A model generated the notes under the pieces. The model was not told the DNA's origin. It saw only the letters and a program-made list of their open reading frames with translations, and did not search any database. From Bacteroidales bacterium (lineage in GTDB: Bacteria; Bacteroidota; Bacteroidia; Bacteroidales; UBA932), in contig JAFZED010000068.1 of assembly GCA_017560825.1 (NCBI GenBank), positions 1 through 64,000 on the forward strand: DNA of 64,000 bases, written 5' to 3'. Of this stretch, positions 7,870 to 16,105 are shown piece by piece. Both the position numbers and the translations under genes were made by a program. The stretch's first letter is position 1; every line of letters starts with the position of its first letter.

Positions 7870-9497
7870 TGACCATCTTCTGTCTCATATTGCTCTTGTC
7901 GGTTATGACTCTCTGGTTCCTTGCCAGTGAGCCGGTAACCTTTTTCGGTATGTATATACCTACTTGCGCCTTAAGAGACAGAGACTTCAAGGGATTGTTT
8001 GTAATATGCCTTCTTCTCGGCCTGTTATGCGGTTATGGAGGATCGGTGCACAAATTGTTATATAATAATATAGGTATATATACGCTTGATTACATCGAGG
8101 TGCTGGTGATACTCATTTCATCATCAATCGTCCTGCTGGCATTGAACTTCTTTTCTGCAAGGGGCTCTGTCATATATGCAGTTCTTGGTGCTCTCTACGC
8201 TTCTTACGTCGCCGAGGGACACGCGCACCTTGCAGACTTGAGGTTTGCCATAGCCCTGCTCGCAGCGCCGCTTATGGCATTTGCCTTGTCTGCCCTTATC
8301 CGACTTCTGCTGCGCCTTGTCATCTCAAAGGCAAATGCCCATCTGATAACCCTTTCATACTATATGAGGTTTGCCGTTATAATCTCTATGATTCTTTCGA
8401 CTGTTGCCATAGGTTTGAATTGGGGAGGTATGATGTGCGGAATGGCGGATCTGATCCGGCCCTCTTCGCTCATTCCTGCTTTTCTTGTAACAGGAGCGGC
8501 ATTCCTTATATATATATGGAAAGGATGGGACGGACTTCACGAGTCCTCGACGCTGTTTTCCGAATTTTCGGTATATGCCGTCGTGTCAGTGGGGCTGTCT
8601 GTCGCTGTGACAATGCTCTTTTTCTCAATGGAGATCACAGCTTCATTCATAGGCCTTTGCCCTGTACCCCTTTCTGCATCTGTACTCGTGATGGCTTCAG
8701 TGGCAGGCGCTCAGTTTGCGCAGCGCACTCCATTGGTCGAAGGGGTTGAATACAGAATGCCTTTTATCACTATGTTCGCGGTACCGGCTGGAACATTTGT
8801 GCTGGCTTATCTTATGTTCCGTCTCATCGGCTCGACTCCTCAGGATGAGATGGTGAAGTTTACTGTCGTCACTGTGTCGGTGATTATTATGTTGTCGCTT
8901 CATTTCATAAGCTATCTGCGGAGTCTGGAGAATAGATCGAAGGCGACAGACAGGCTTGTGTATGCGCAGCAGAGGCAGATCTATGAACGCAGCAGGGCAC
9001 TCAGTGATATGGAACTGAAGGTTATCTTGTCTGAGAACAAGGCTCTTCACGATGCTGTCGAGATGAAAAGGCAGGAAGTGATGAACGTCGCACTGAGCAT
9101 AGTGGAGCAGAAGGAGTTTCTCGAATCCCTCAATGACAAGGTCAAGTTCCTTGCCCTGACTGATGATGTCAAGGAGAAGGACAGACTTACAGAGGAGCTG
9201 GGAATGGCGATAAGGCAGCGCCTGTCCTATGACCGTGATGTGGATTCGCAGTACTTCTACTCTCAGGCCGAGTCGCTTCACGAAGACTTCAACGCAAAGC
9301 TTTCTGAGAACTTCCCGCATCTGACACAGCAGGAAAAGCGCCTTGCCACACTGCTGAGACTGGGATTCTCATCAAAATATATAGCTACATTAATGAATAT
9401 AACCCCTAAAAGTGTCGAGATCAGCAGGTACAGATTGAGGCAGAAATTGGGGCTGGCAAAAGGGGATAATCTGGTGAATTTTATTAAATCCATATAG
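7869..9497 (+). CDS. PiT-permease-like membrane domain fused to LuxR-type regulator
   Basis: 542 residues. Residues 1-~350 hold about ten hydrophobic segments arranged as two halves. Each half has what looks like a worn PiT signature: ARGSVIYAVLGALYASYVA and VPLSASVLVMASVAGAQFA where permeases have P-x-STTH-x3-G, IALLAAPLMAFALSALIRLL where they have SPLLG, and GLNWGGMMCGMADL where they have GANDxANS. The Asn/Asp/Ser/Thr residues that coordinate phosphate and sodium are mostly lost. Residues ~355-460 are coiled coil; ~485-530 are a LuxR-type helix-turn-helix (LTQQEKRLATLLRLGFSSKY, then SVEISRYRLRQKLGL). So it is probably a membrane-anchored transcription factor with a transporter-derived sensor. 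Start overlaps the DUF47 stop. The PiT kinship is my reading of weak similarity; the membrane-plus-HTH structure is certain. Confidence 0.7.
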   Translation: MTIFCLILLLSVMTLWFLASEPVTFFGMYIPTCALRDRDFKGLFVICLLLGLLCGYGGSVHKLLYNNIGIYTLDYIEVLVILISSSIVLLALNFFSARGSVIYAVLGALYASYVAEGHAHLADLRFAIALLAAPLMAFALSALIRLLLRLVISKANAHLITLSYYMRFAVIISMILSTVAIGLNWGGMMCGMADLIRPSSLIPAFLVTGAAFLIYIWKGWDGLHESSTLFSEFSVYAVVSVGLSVAVTMLFFSMEITASFIGLCPVPLSASVLVMASVAGAQFAQRTPLVEGVEYRMPFITMFAVPAGTFVLAYLMFRLIGSTPQDEMVKFTVVTVSVIIMLSLHFISYLRSLENRSKATDRLVYAQQRQIYERSRALSDMELKVILSENKALHDAVEMKRQEVMNVALSIVEQKEFLESLNDKVKFLALTDDVKEKDRLTEELGMAIRQRLSYDRDVDSQYFYSQAESLHEDFNAKLSENFPHLTQQEKRLATLLRLGFSSKYIATLMNITPKSVEISRYRLRQKLGLAKGDNLVNFIKSI

Positions 9498-9527
9498 TAA
9501 CAACATTAATCATTAAACCTTAAAACA

Positions 9528-10925
9528 ATGAAAAAGGTATTTGTTTCGTTTTTCGCGCTGATCGCGTCGATCGCTGCGTTTGCTCAGGAGGCTGAAGTGA
9601 ACCAGTATGGACAGAAGGTGAATTCCTTACCTATTGATGCCACTGTTCAGGATGGTATCCTTGTGTTCCAGAACAAGGAAGCAAACTACAAGATGTGGTT
9701 CGATGTCCGTGTGCAGGGTGATGCTGCAGTATTCTTCGGTTATGACAAGAACCTTACCCAGATCGGTAACGGTATGCTTATGCGCCGTACCCGTTTCGCT
9801 GTAAAGGCTCAGCTTGACAAGAACTGGTATGGTGAGCTTGATACAGACTGGACAAGCGGTACTCCGGAGATCAAGGATGCTTATTTGGGATTTACAGGCG
9901 TAGACAACCTTGAAATCAAGATGGGTAACTTCAAAGAGAATTTCTCTATCCAGAGAAACACAACTTCACGTTATCTCCAGTTTATGGAGCGTCCTATGGT
10001 GACTTATCTTGCACCATCGCGTCATATGGGTATCAATTTCAAGTACTCTTTGCCTCATATCTGGGCAAGTGCAGGTGTGTTCGGTCCCGCTCTTGAAGAC
10101 GCTGAGGCAATGACTGCTTTCCAGGATGGCAACAAGGATTACGGTCTTAACTGCGGTCTTTCTTACACAGGTAAGCTCGTTTACCGTCCGATCAACAACA
10201 AGACCACTTCACTTCATATCGGTGCTGCGGCGTCTTACAGAAACCCTAAGACATCTTCTACAGACGGTTACAATGCAGTTCGTTACAGTACACGCAACAC
10301 CACAGGTGTGAACCGCAAGAAGTATATGGATACAGATGCAATCCAGTATCTCGATCACGAGCTTGCTTACACATTCGAGCTTGCAGGACACCACAAGGGC
10401 CTTCGTTGGGAAGCTGCTTACATTGCACGTAAGCCTTTCGTAGATGAGCAGAAGTACATCGACAAGAACGGTGAAGCTCCTAATATGCAGCAGGCGTGGG
10501 GCTGGTATGCTCAGGCTGGCTACCTTCTCTTTGGCGGAACTCAGAACTATGATGCAGGTGGAGCGAAGTACACTCGTACAAACAACGGTAAGGAGTGGGG
10601 AGACATCGAGCTCTGTGCACGTGTAGAGTACTGCGATCTTAACATCTCTAAGTATGTGATGGGTGGATCTGCTTATGCATACTCTCTCGGACTCAACTTC
10701 CACGTGACTAGAAATGTGAAGTTTGTTGTGAACTACCAGTACAATGACCAGGACATCTTTGCAAACGGAAAGGGAGCTCAGGACGGAAAGGACACAACAG
10801 CAAAGAAGCCTTACAGCACAGGATATGACAAGGACGGTAATGTAACCAAGTATCCAGGCGACATCGTAAGCGGTTCAGGTATTGATTACCATATGCTCGC
10901 TTGCCGTTTCCAGGTTGCATTCTAA
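9528..10925 (+). CDS. phosphate-selective porin O/P family protein
   Basis: 465 residues with a signal peptide ending AAFAQ. The mature part is beta-barrel with the OprO/OprP family pattern: NYKMWFDVRVQGDAAVFFG, MLMRRTRFAVKAQLDKNWYG, IKDAYLGF and KMGNFKENFSIQ near the N-terminus, and alternating strands ending in a terminal Phe (FQVAF), the normal barrel end. In Pseudomonas such trimeric porins pass phosphate or polyphosphate across the outer membrane. Here it follows the DUF47/PiT-like genes by 30 bases and precedes CYTH enzymes, which supports a phosphate or polyphosphate substrate. Codons are those of a well-expressed gene. The exact anion preference cannot be read from sequence. Confidence 0.85.
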   Translation: MKKVFVSFFALIASIAAFAQEAEVNQYGQKVNSLPIDATVQDGILVFQNKEANYKMWFDVRVQGDAAVFFGYDKNLTQIGNGMLMRRTRFAVKAQLDKNWYGELDTDWTSGTPEIKDAYLGFTGVDNLEIKMGNFKENFSIQRNTTSRYLQFMERPMVTYLAPSRHMGINFKYSLPHIWASAGVFGPALEDAEAMTAFQDGNKDYGLNCGLSYTGKLVYRPINNKTTSLHIGAAASYRNPKTSSTDGYNAVRYSTRNTTGVNRKKYMDTDAIQYLDHELAYTFELAGHHKGLRWEAAYIARKPFVDEQKYIDKNGEAPNMQQAWGWYAQAGYLLFGGTQNYDAGGAKYTRTNNGKEWGDIELCARVEYCDLNISKYVMGGSAYAYSLGLNFHVTRNVKFVVNYQYNDQDIFANGKGAQDGKDTTAKKPYSTGYDKDGNVTKYPGDIVSGSGIDYHMLACRFQVAF

Positions 10926-10975
10926 AGAAACCAATATTAAACCCAATAATTAATTTTTAAAAAAACAAAACAATT

Positions 10976-11605
10976 ATGAAAAAGTTTTTTGTATTCGCAG
11001 CTGCAGCTGCATTCGCACTTTGTGCTTGTGAAAAAGACACTCCAAAGGTAGACGGTAGCGGTGAAGGTGAAGGTAACAAGGAGCAGAAAGTTGCAGGTAT
11101 CGTCCTCAACGAGCTTTCAGGCGCTGACAAGTTCATCGAACTCTACAACACTACAGACGCAGAGGTTTCTCTCGAGGGCGTGTACATTGTAAAGTATGAC
11201 TCATCAAAGGATGGTGGAAAGAGCACAACTTGGACAGGTGCAGCAGGTATGAAGATCGCTGCTAACGGTTATGTTGTTCTTGAGAGCTCTGACCTTGCAG
11301 ATCCTGCTGAGGACGGTGATCCTAACTATGCATATGAGAGTGCAAACCACGTATTCAGGGGTGGTCTCTCAGGTAAGAAGAACGTGTTCATTGAACTCTA
11401 TAACAAGGATGACGAGAAACTCAGCGAGTTCAAGAGAGGTGAGGAAGGTGCAGGTTGGAACCAGGTGTCTGGCTTCAACAACGACAAGAAGCACACATTC
11501 TCACGCGTACCGAACGGAACAGGTGACTGGGCATATGCTGACCCTACTAAGGGCGCTGCAAACGGTGCAAAGACTGCTGACCTCGAGCACACTCCGGAAA
11601 TGTAA
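10976..11605 (+). CDS. lamin-tail-domain lipoprotein
   Basis: 209 residues with a lipoprotein signal (FALCAC, probable lipidated Cys18), a Gly/Glu/Lys linker, then one lamin-tail-type beta-sandwich from ~residue 37: GIVLNELSGADKFIELYNTT is the family's opening, followed by LEGVYIVKYD, NGYVVLESSDL and a closing FSRVPNGTGDW. In bacteria these domains bind or present partners on the cell surface and often accompany nucleases or phosphatases. No catalytic residues are evident. It lies 50 bases after the porin and 22 before the CYTH pair, so it may be a surface accessory to the porin; that is inference from position. Confidence 0.75.
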   Translation: MKKFFVFAAAAAFALCACEKDTPKVDGSGEGEGNKEQKVAGIVLNELSGADKFIELYNTTDAEVSLEGVYIVKYDSSKDGGKSTTWTGAAGMKIAANGYVVLESSDLADPAEDGDPNYAYESANHVFRGGLSGKKNVFIELYNKDDEKLSEFKRGEEGAGWNQVSGFNNDKKHTFSRVPNGTGDWAYADPTKGAANGAKTADLEHTPEM

Positions 11606-11627
11606 TTCAAGCATATAGCATAAGACT

Positions 11628-12266
11628 ATGGCAGAATTGAAAATCGGCGAGATCTCAAAGCCACGCTTTGAGTTCCGCTCATTCGGACAGTGCTTCTGCG
11701 AGGCACACAAGAGAATGGCTCGTCTTTCAGTTCCTGTACCTGAAAAGGTATGGGAGCGCGAAAGCGACGAGATCTACATCATCTCTCGCAAGAACGACAT
11801 CAACAACACCAAGATCCGCAACGGAAAGATGGACATCAAGACATATGTCCAGACTGTAGACGGCCTCGAGCAGTGGAACCCACTTATGAAGGGTGAGTTC
11901 CCAATCTCACGCGCAGTGCTTGAGGACGAGGTGTTCCCTGCATTTATGGTGGATATGCCTGCTCTTGACAAGGATGAGTACACTTACGAGGAGTTCATCG
12001 GTATGGTGAAGGCAAACCCTGATCTTGCAGCTGTACGCGTACACAAGCAGCGTTTCGGCTATATGGTGAACGACACTATCTGTGAGGTCGGAAACGTGCT
12101 CATCAACGGTGCAAAGATCGTTACCATCAACTCTGAGTCTACTGAGATTGAGGACATCAAGAAGACCATAGCAGACTGCGGTCTCGAGGGCGTTGAGAAC
12201 ATCAACTATCTCCAGGCTATCAAGCGTGTGATCGGTATGTCTGACAAACCACTTGCAAACGAGTAG
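11628..12266 (+). CDS. CYTH-related protein of unknown activity
   Basis: 212 residues, no signal peptide. It lacks the ExExK opening of the CYTH/triphosphate tunnel fold but keeps pieces resembling its later strands: a basic DINNTKIRNGKMDIKTYV segment (CYTH proteins have R-x-R and K-x-K pairs here), LEQWNPLMKGEFPI, then AVRVHKQRFGYMVN and CEVGNVLI. Its gene sits four bases before a clear CYTH gene. A diverged CYTH subunit or anion-binding partner is the most likely reading; I could not assign it to a named family with certainty. The context suggests a role with tri- or polyphosphate. Confidence 0.55.
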   Translation: MAELKIGEISKPRFEFRSFGQCFCEAHKRMARLSVPVPEKVWERESDEIYIISRKNDINNTKIRNGKMDIKTYVQTVDGLEQWNPLMKGEFPISRAVLEDEVFPAFMVDMPALDKDEYTYEEFIGMVKANPDLAAVRVHKQRFGYMVNDTICEVGNVLINGAKIVTINSESTEIEDIKKTIADCGLEGVENINYLQAIKRVIGMSDKPLANE

Positions 12267-12270
12267 TATT

Positions 12271-12744
12271 ATGGCACAGGAAGTAGAAAGAAAATTCTTG
12301 GTTGCAGGCGACTTCAAGCCGTTTGCAAAGAAGGCTACCCGCATTACTCAGGGCTACCTCAGCTCAGTTCCAGAGCGTACCGTACGTGTACGTATCAAGG
12401 GAGAGAAGGGATTCATCACCATCAAGGGCATCGGCTCTGCAAGCGGAGCAAGCCGTTATGAGTGGGAGAAGGAGATTCCTGTTTCAGAAGTTGAGGAGCT
12501 CCTCAAGATCTGTGAACCAGGCGTGATCGACAAGACACGTTACCTCGTTGAGGCTGGCGAGCATACATATGAGGTAGACGAATTCTACGGTGACAACGAA
12601 GGCCTTACAGTGGCTGAGGTTGAGCTTTCTTCTGAGGACGAGGCTTTTGCAAAGCCTGAGTGGCTCGGTGAGGAGGTTACCGGAGATGTGAAGTACTACA
12701 ACTCTATGCTTATGAAGAACCCATATAAGAATTGGGCGAAATAA
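12271..12744 (+). CDS. CYTH domain protein, probable inorganic triphosphatase
   Basis: 157 residues, a single CYTH domain. The signature ExExK is at residues 4-8 (EVERK), followed by YLSSVPERTVRVRIKGEKGF with the R-x-R pair, FITIKG, YEWEKEIP with the E-x-E pair, TRY and the acidic closing strand VAEVELSSEDE, i.e. the charged residues that line the triphosphate tunnel. Single-domain bacterial CYTH proteins mostly hydrolyse tripolyphosphate with Mg or Mn; adenylate or thiamine-triphosphate substrates are alternatives. I chose the ATG at 12271 rather than an upstream in-frame TTG because ExExK should lie at the very N-terminus. Cytoplasmic. Its place between a phosphate porin and an anion transporter fits tripolyphosphate breakdown. 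Confidence 0.85.
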   Translation: MAQEVERKFLVAGDFKPFAKKATRITQGYLSSVPERTVRVRIKGEKGFITIKGIGSASGASRYEWEKEIPVSEVEELLKICEPGVIDKTRYLVEAGEHTYEVDEFYGDNEGLTVAEVELSSEDEAFAKPEWLGEEVTGDVKYYNSMLMKNPYKNWAK

Positions 12745-12748
12745 TATG

Positions 12749-12809
12749 AGATTGTCGGTCAAGCCGACAATGACGGAGTACCATACCCGGCTTGACCGAC
12801 AATCTTTTT
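12749..12809 (+). terminator. long hairpin between CYTH and SLC13 genes, possible attenuator
   Basis: Arms 12749-12766 and 12788-12805 form a perfect 18-bp stem followed by TTTTT. The left arm can instead fold alone (12751-12758 with 12764-12771, 8 bp, 5-base loop). The two folds exclude each other, the layout of a terminator/antiterminator. Confidence 0.6.
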
Positions 12810-12825
12810 AAATACCGACAAAACT

Positions 12826-14436
12826 ATGACCGAAAAGAACATCGATTTGCAGCAGGAACAGACATTCGACCCGCTGGATATGAATAATTATAAGGTGGAG
12901 AAGCTCCCAAAGATGGAGAAATCCGGCTTCGAGAAGTGGATGGCCCGCCTCGGCGGCCCTCTGGCAGTCCTTATATTCGTACTTATATATTGGGTGGTCG
13001 ACATCCCTTTGTTTGATAACCTTGATTTTTCCGGCCTTTCAAGCAAGGCTCAGGCAAGGTTGAATGTAATAGGTGAGGCTGCCTTCATCAGGGCTTGCTA
13101 CGGAATGCTGGCTATTTTCTGCGCTTCAATTATCCTTTGGATTACTGAGGCTGTTCAGAGCTATCTTACCTCGCTGCTGGTGATCTTGGGAGTCATTCTT
13201 TGTGGTGTGACGACTCAAAAAGATGCCTTTGCACAGCTGGGACACCCTGTGATGTGGCTCAACATCCTGTCTTTCGTCCTTGCAAGTATGCTGGTCAAGA
13301 CACGCGTAGCCAAGAGATTTGCCCTCTGGTTTGTCTTGAAGTTCGGTAAGAGTGCCTCAGGTATCTTCTTCAGTTTTCTTATAATCAATGTCGTATTGTC
13401 CCTCTTTATTTCAGCAACGACCGTCAAGGCGACAATACTCCTTCCTATATTTATGGTCGTAGCTGCGATCTTTGGAGCAAGTCAGGGCGAGCGCAACAAC
13501 TTCGGCCGCAACCTTGTGCTCCAGAATCTTTTCCAGATCAATATAGGTGCAAGTGCATTTATGACCGGCTCAGGTGCGAATCTTCTTGCTATCTCGCTCC
13601 TTACAGGTGCATATAGCTCAGTGAGCCTGATTTATTCGGATTGGCTGGTAGCTGCCTTCCCTCTTGCGATGATTCTTCTGCTCATCGGATGGTTTGTGGG
13701 AGTCAAGATAATATTCCCGCTCAAGCCTGAGGAAAAACAGCCTCAGATCCAGGGTGGAATGGAGCGTCTGCGTCAGGAACTCGAATCTATGGGCAAGATG
13801 ACTGTGGAAGAGTTCAAGTCTATAGCGATTTTCGTGGGAGTGCTCGTTCTGTGGGTGACAGAAAGCTGGCACGGCGTTTCTGCTGAGGTGGTTGTGCTCA
13901 TCGGTGCGATTGTAGCATTGATCCCTGGCATCGGTGTGGTCAAGTGGAATGATGTGGACATCCCTTGGCACCTTATGATATTCTCTGCCGGTGCATATGT
14001 CATCGGTTCGGGTCTTAATGCGACCGACCTTCCGTCTATGATCGTCGGTGCAGGTATGGACGCCCTGGGTATCACTGCCCAGACTCCATTCTTTGTTCTG
14101 TATCTCCTCCTTACAGGACTTATGCTTTTCAGTGCTCTGGTCTTCCAGTCGAAGAATATGAGAGCCCTGGTGTTTATCCCGATCGCTATCGGTGTAGAGC
14201 AGCAGTTCGGCCTTCCGCCGCTCTGCCTGTCTTTCCCGATCTCTCTTTTGATTGAACACGTTTACGTGCTGCCGTTCAACAGCAAGCCGGCGGCGCTGCT
14301 ATATACAACAAACCATTACAGCTGGAGTGACACCTTCAAGTTCGGTATCACTATGATGCTCATCGCTTGGGTTATGATTCTTGTGTGGGGTGAGACAGTG
14401 CTCCATTGGCTCGGTTACACACCAGGACTGTTCTAA
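12826..14436 (+). CDS. SLC13/DASS-family anion symporter
   Basis: 536 residues, about 12 hydrophobic segments after a 45-residue cytoplasmic N-terminus. Features of the divalent anion:sodium symporter family: the helix-break motif SATTVKATILLPI near residue 205 (canonical Ser-Asn-Thr replaced by Ser-Ala-Thr), TGSGANLLA near 252, and a second-half VFQSKNMRALVFIPIAIG. Members carry dicarboxylates, sulfate or phosphate; sequence alone does not tell which. Because the neighbours are a phosphate porin and a CYTH hydrolase, I favour phosphate or another small inorganic anion. The gene may be separately controlled by the hairpin before it. The next gene starts 16 bases downstream. Confidence 0.8.
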   Translation: MTEKNIDLQQEQTFDPLDMNNYKVEKLPKMEKSGFEKWMARLGGPLAVLIFVLIYWVVDIPLFDNLDFSGLSSKAQARLNVIGEAAFIRACYGMLAIFCASIILWITEAVQSYLTSLLVILGVILCGVTTQKDAFAQLGHPVMWLNILSFVLASMLVKTRVAKRFALWFVLKFGKSASGIFFSFLIINVVLSLFISATTVKATILLPIFMVVAAIFGASQGERNNFGRNLVLQNLFQINIGASAFMTGSGANLLAISLLTGAYSSVSLIYSDWLVAAFPLAMILLLIGWFVGVKIIFPLKPEEKQPQIQGGMERLRQELESMGKMTVEEFKSIAIFVGVLVLWVTESWHGVSAEVVVLIGAIVALIPGIGVVKWNDVDIPWHLMIFSAGAYVIGSGLNATDLPSMIVGAGMDALGITAQTPFFVLYLLLTGLMLFSALVFQSKNMRALVFIPIAIGVEQQFGLPPLCLSFPISLLIEHVYVLPFNSKPAALLYTTNHYSWSDTFKFGITMMLIAWVMILVWGETVLHWLGYTPGLF

Positions 14437-14451
14437 AAAATACCATCCTTT

Positions 14452-15912
14452 ATGATTTCCATCCAGGCAAAGAAACACGATAACTATTCTGTCGAATTCA
14501 AGTTCGGATTCAACTGTGCCGAAGGCAAGAAATGCGATGACTTCTCGGTCAACGCCTGGATATTCGTGCCTAACAGTCTGGGTGTCAATGCGGAGAACTA
14601 CGGCAAGAAGCAATTTTACAGGGATGTGAAGTCTAACGTGCGTCTGATTACTCCTGTCTATCTCCTCAGTGAGATAGCGCAGGAGGATTCATTGCCGCTG
14701 ATGTCGCTCCGCAATGCGATGGAAACTCTTCTGAGAAGTCAGACATCATCGGATGTGGAATCCTATGAGTACCATTTGAAGATGTTTGCCGCGATATTCA
14801 AGAGTTCCATCCGCAATCACTCCCAGCACATCCGCAGTGCGGGTAACATAGGCCTTGACAAGTATCTTGTAGATGATTATGTCAAGAGTATTGATGCTGT
14901 CCTGTCCAGATTCAGGATGATGTACCGTATCATAGATGTGCCGACAATAGATGAGAAGATCCGTTCGTACTTCAAGATGTGCGATGAATTTATGAGTCAC
15001 GTTGTCGCGATTCAGACAATACGCATCATCAAATCAATAGATTCCCTTCCCGCTGATGCGGATTTTTCGTATGCGAGGGAGGAGCTGGCTGCGCTGATAA
15101 GAAGAGAGCAGGACTATAAGAGCTGTCGTGGCTATGGGGTCCTTACTGATGACAGTGATCAGAATCGTCGACTGGTCTATCATCGTGGAATGTTGAAGAA
15201 ATTTATTGAGAGCGAGTTGTACATCAGGCTTGACAAGAAGAAGGATGGAGTGGCCGTGGAGCAGATTTACTATAGTATTGCGGCCGGAATAGCTATGATT
15301 TTCGCCACAGCTGTCGCCTGGATCACCCAGACCCGCTACGGAAATATCACCTGGCCACTGTTTGTTGCTCTTGTGGTAAGCTATATGCTTAAGGACCGTA
15401 TCAAGGAACTGATGAGGTACTATTTCGCTCATAAGTTAGGCAACAAGTACTATGACAATAAGGCTACAGTAACCATCGGTCACAAGCGCGTGGGCGAGAT
15501 CAAAGAAGGCTTTGACTTTATATCTTCCGCCAAACTTCCTGCTGAGGTGGAGAGACTTCGCCGTACATCCGCAGGTATAGATGAGGAGGTTAACATCGTA
15601 GAGGAGAAGGTTATGCTCTATAGAAAGCACGTTTATATAGATCAGGAGGCCTTGTCCGGCAATGATAATTATCCGATGCGTGGAATCAACGAGATTATGC
15701 GTCTGCATCTGACACGATTCTCTCTGAAGATGGACAATCCGGAGGTGCCGGTGGACACTTTGGACAGTCAGGGAAACATCAGGACTGTGCTGGTGGACAA
15801 GGTCTATTATATGAATGTCGTATTCAATTTCAAGCACGGCTCCGGATCGGAGTACCATCACTTCAAGATCGCAATGACTCGTGACGGCGTCCTAAGTGTT
15901 GACAGGATGTGA
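14452..15912 (+). CDS. unknown membrane protein at the end of the phosphate run
   Basis: 486 residues, not recognised. There is no signal peptide. An N-terminal beta-rich segment (~1-70) with KHDNYSVEFKFGF is followed by long helices (~75-270), two adjacent membrane segments (~278-315: YYSIAAGIAMIFATAVAW and ITWPLFVALVVSYML) with a KDR motif after them, and a C-terminal half rich in charged residues ending in two beta strands. It is probably an inner-membrane protein with both ends in the cytoplasm. The gene lies 16 bases after the SLC13 gene and is closed by a strong terminator, so it belongs to the same transcription unit. A link to polyphosphate or phosphate handling is positional inference only. 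Confidence 0.6.
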   Translation: MISIQAKKHDNYSVEFKFGFNCAEGKKCDDFSVNAWIFVPNSLGVNAENYGKKQFYRDVKSNVRLITPVYLLSEIAQEDSLPLMSLRNAMETLLRSQTSSDVESYEYHLKMFAAIFKSSIRNHSQHIRSAGNIGLDKYLVDDYVKSIDAVLSRFRMMYRIIDVPTIDEKIRSYFKMCDEFMSHVVAIQTIRIIKSIDSLPADADFSYAREELAALIRREQDYKSCRGYGVLTDDSDQNRRLVYHRGMLKKFIESELYIRLDKKKDGVAVEQIYYSIAAGIAMIFATAVAWITQTRYGNITWPLFVALVVSYMLKDRIKELMRYYFAHKLGNKYYDNKATVTIGHKRVGEIKEGFDFISSAKLPAEVERLRRTSAGIDEEVNIVEEKVMLYRKHVYIDQEALSGNDNYPMRGINEIMRLHLTRFSLKMDNPEVPVDTLDSQGNIRTVLVDKVYYMNVVFNFKHGSGSEYHHFKIAMTRDGVLSVDRM

Positions 15913-15918
15913 TTTATG

Positions 15919-15942
15919 ACCGCTATTTTTAGCGGTTTTTTT
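15919..15942 (+). terminator. strong rho-independent terminator
   Basis: ACCGCT (15919-15924), loop ATTTTT, AGCGGT (15931-15936), then seven T. It closes the run that begins at 7210. Confidence 0.85.
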
Positions 15943-15971
15943 GATTTATTCGAAACAAATATGTAACTTTG
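15940..15971 (+). promoter_or_regulatory. promoter of the ompA/coiled-coil operon
   Basis: TTTG (15940-15943), 20 bases, TAACTTTG (15964-15971). The -33 element overlaps the T-run of the preceding terminator. Predicted leader about 125 bases. Confidence 0.7.
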
Positions 15972-16105
15972 CCATCTGATATGGCCGAATTGAAGAGGGG
16001 ATAGTGTGTCTTCGCTTCGTTTTTTGGTCCTTTGTTGTGTGTGGGATGATGTGTGTGATGGATTGATAATCAGCAAATTGTTTAACAAACTATACTATTT
16101 ATTTA

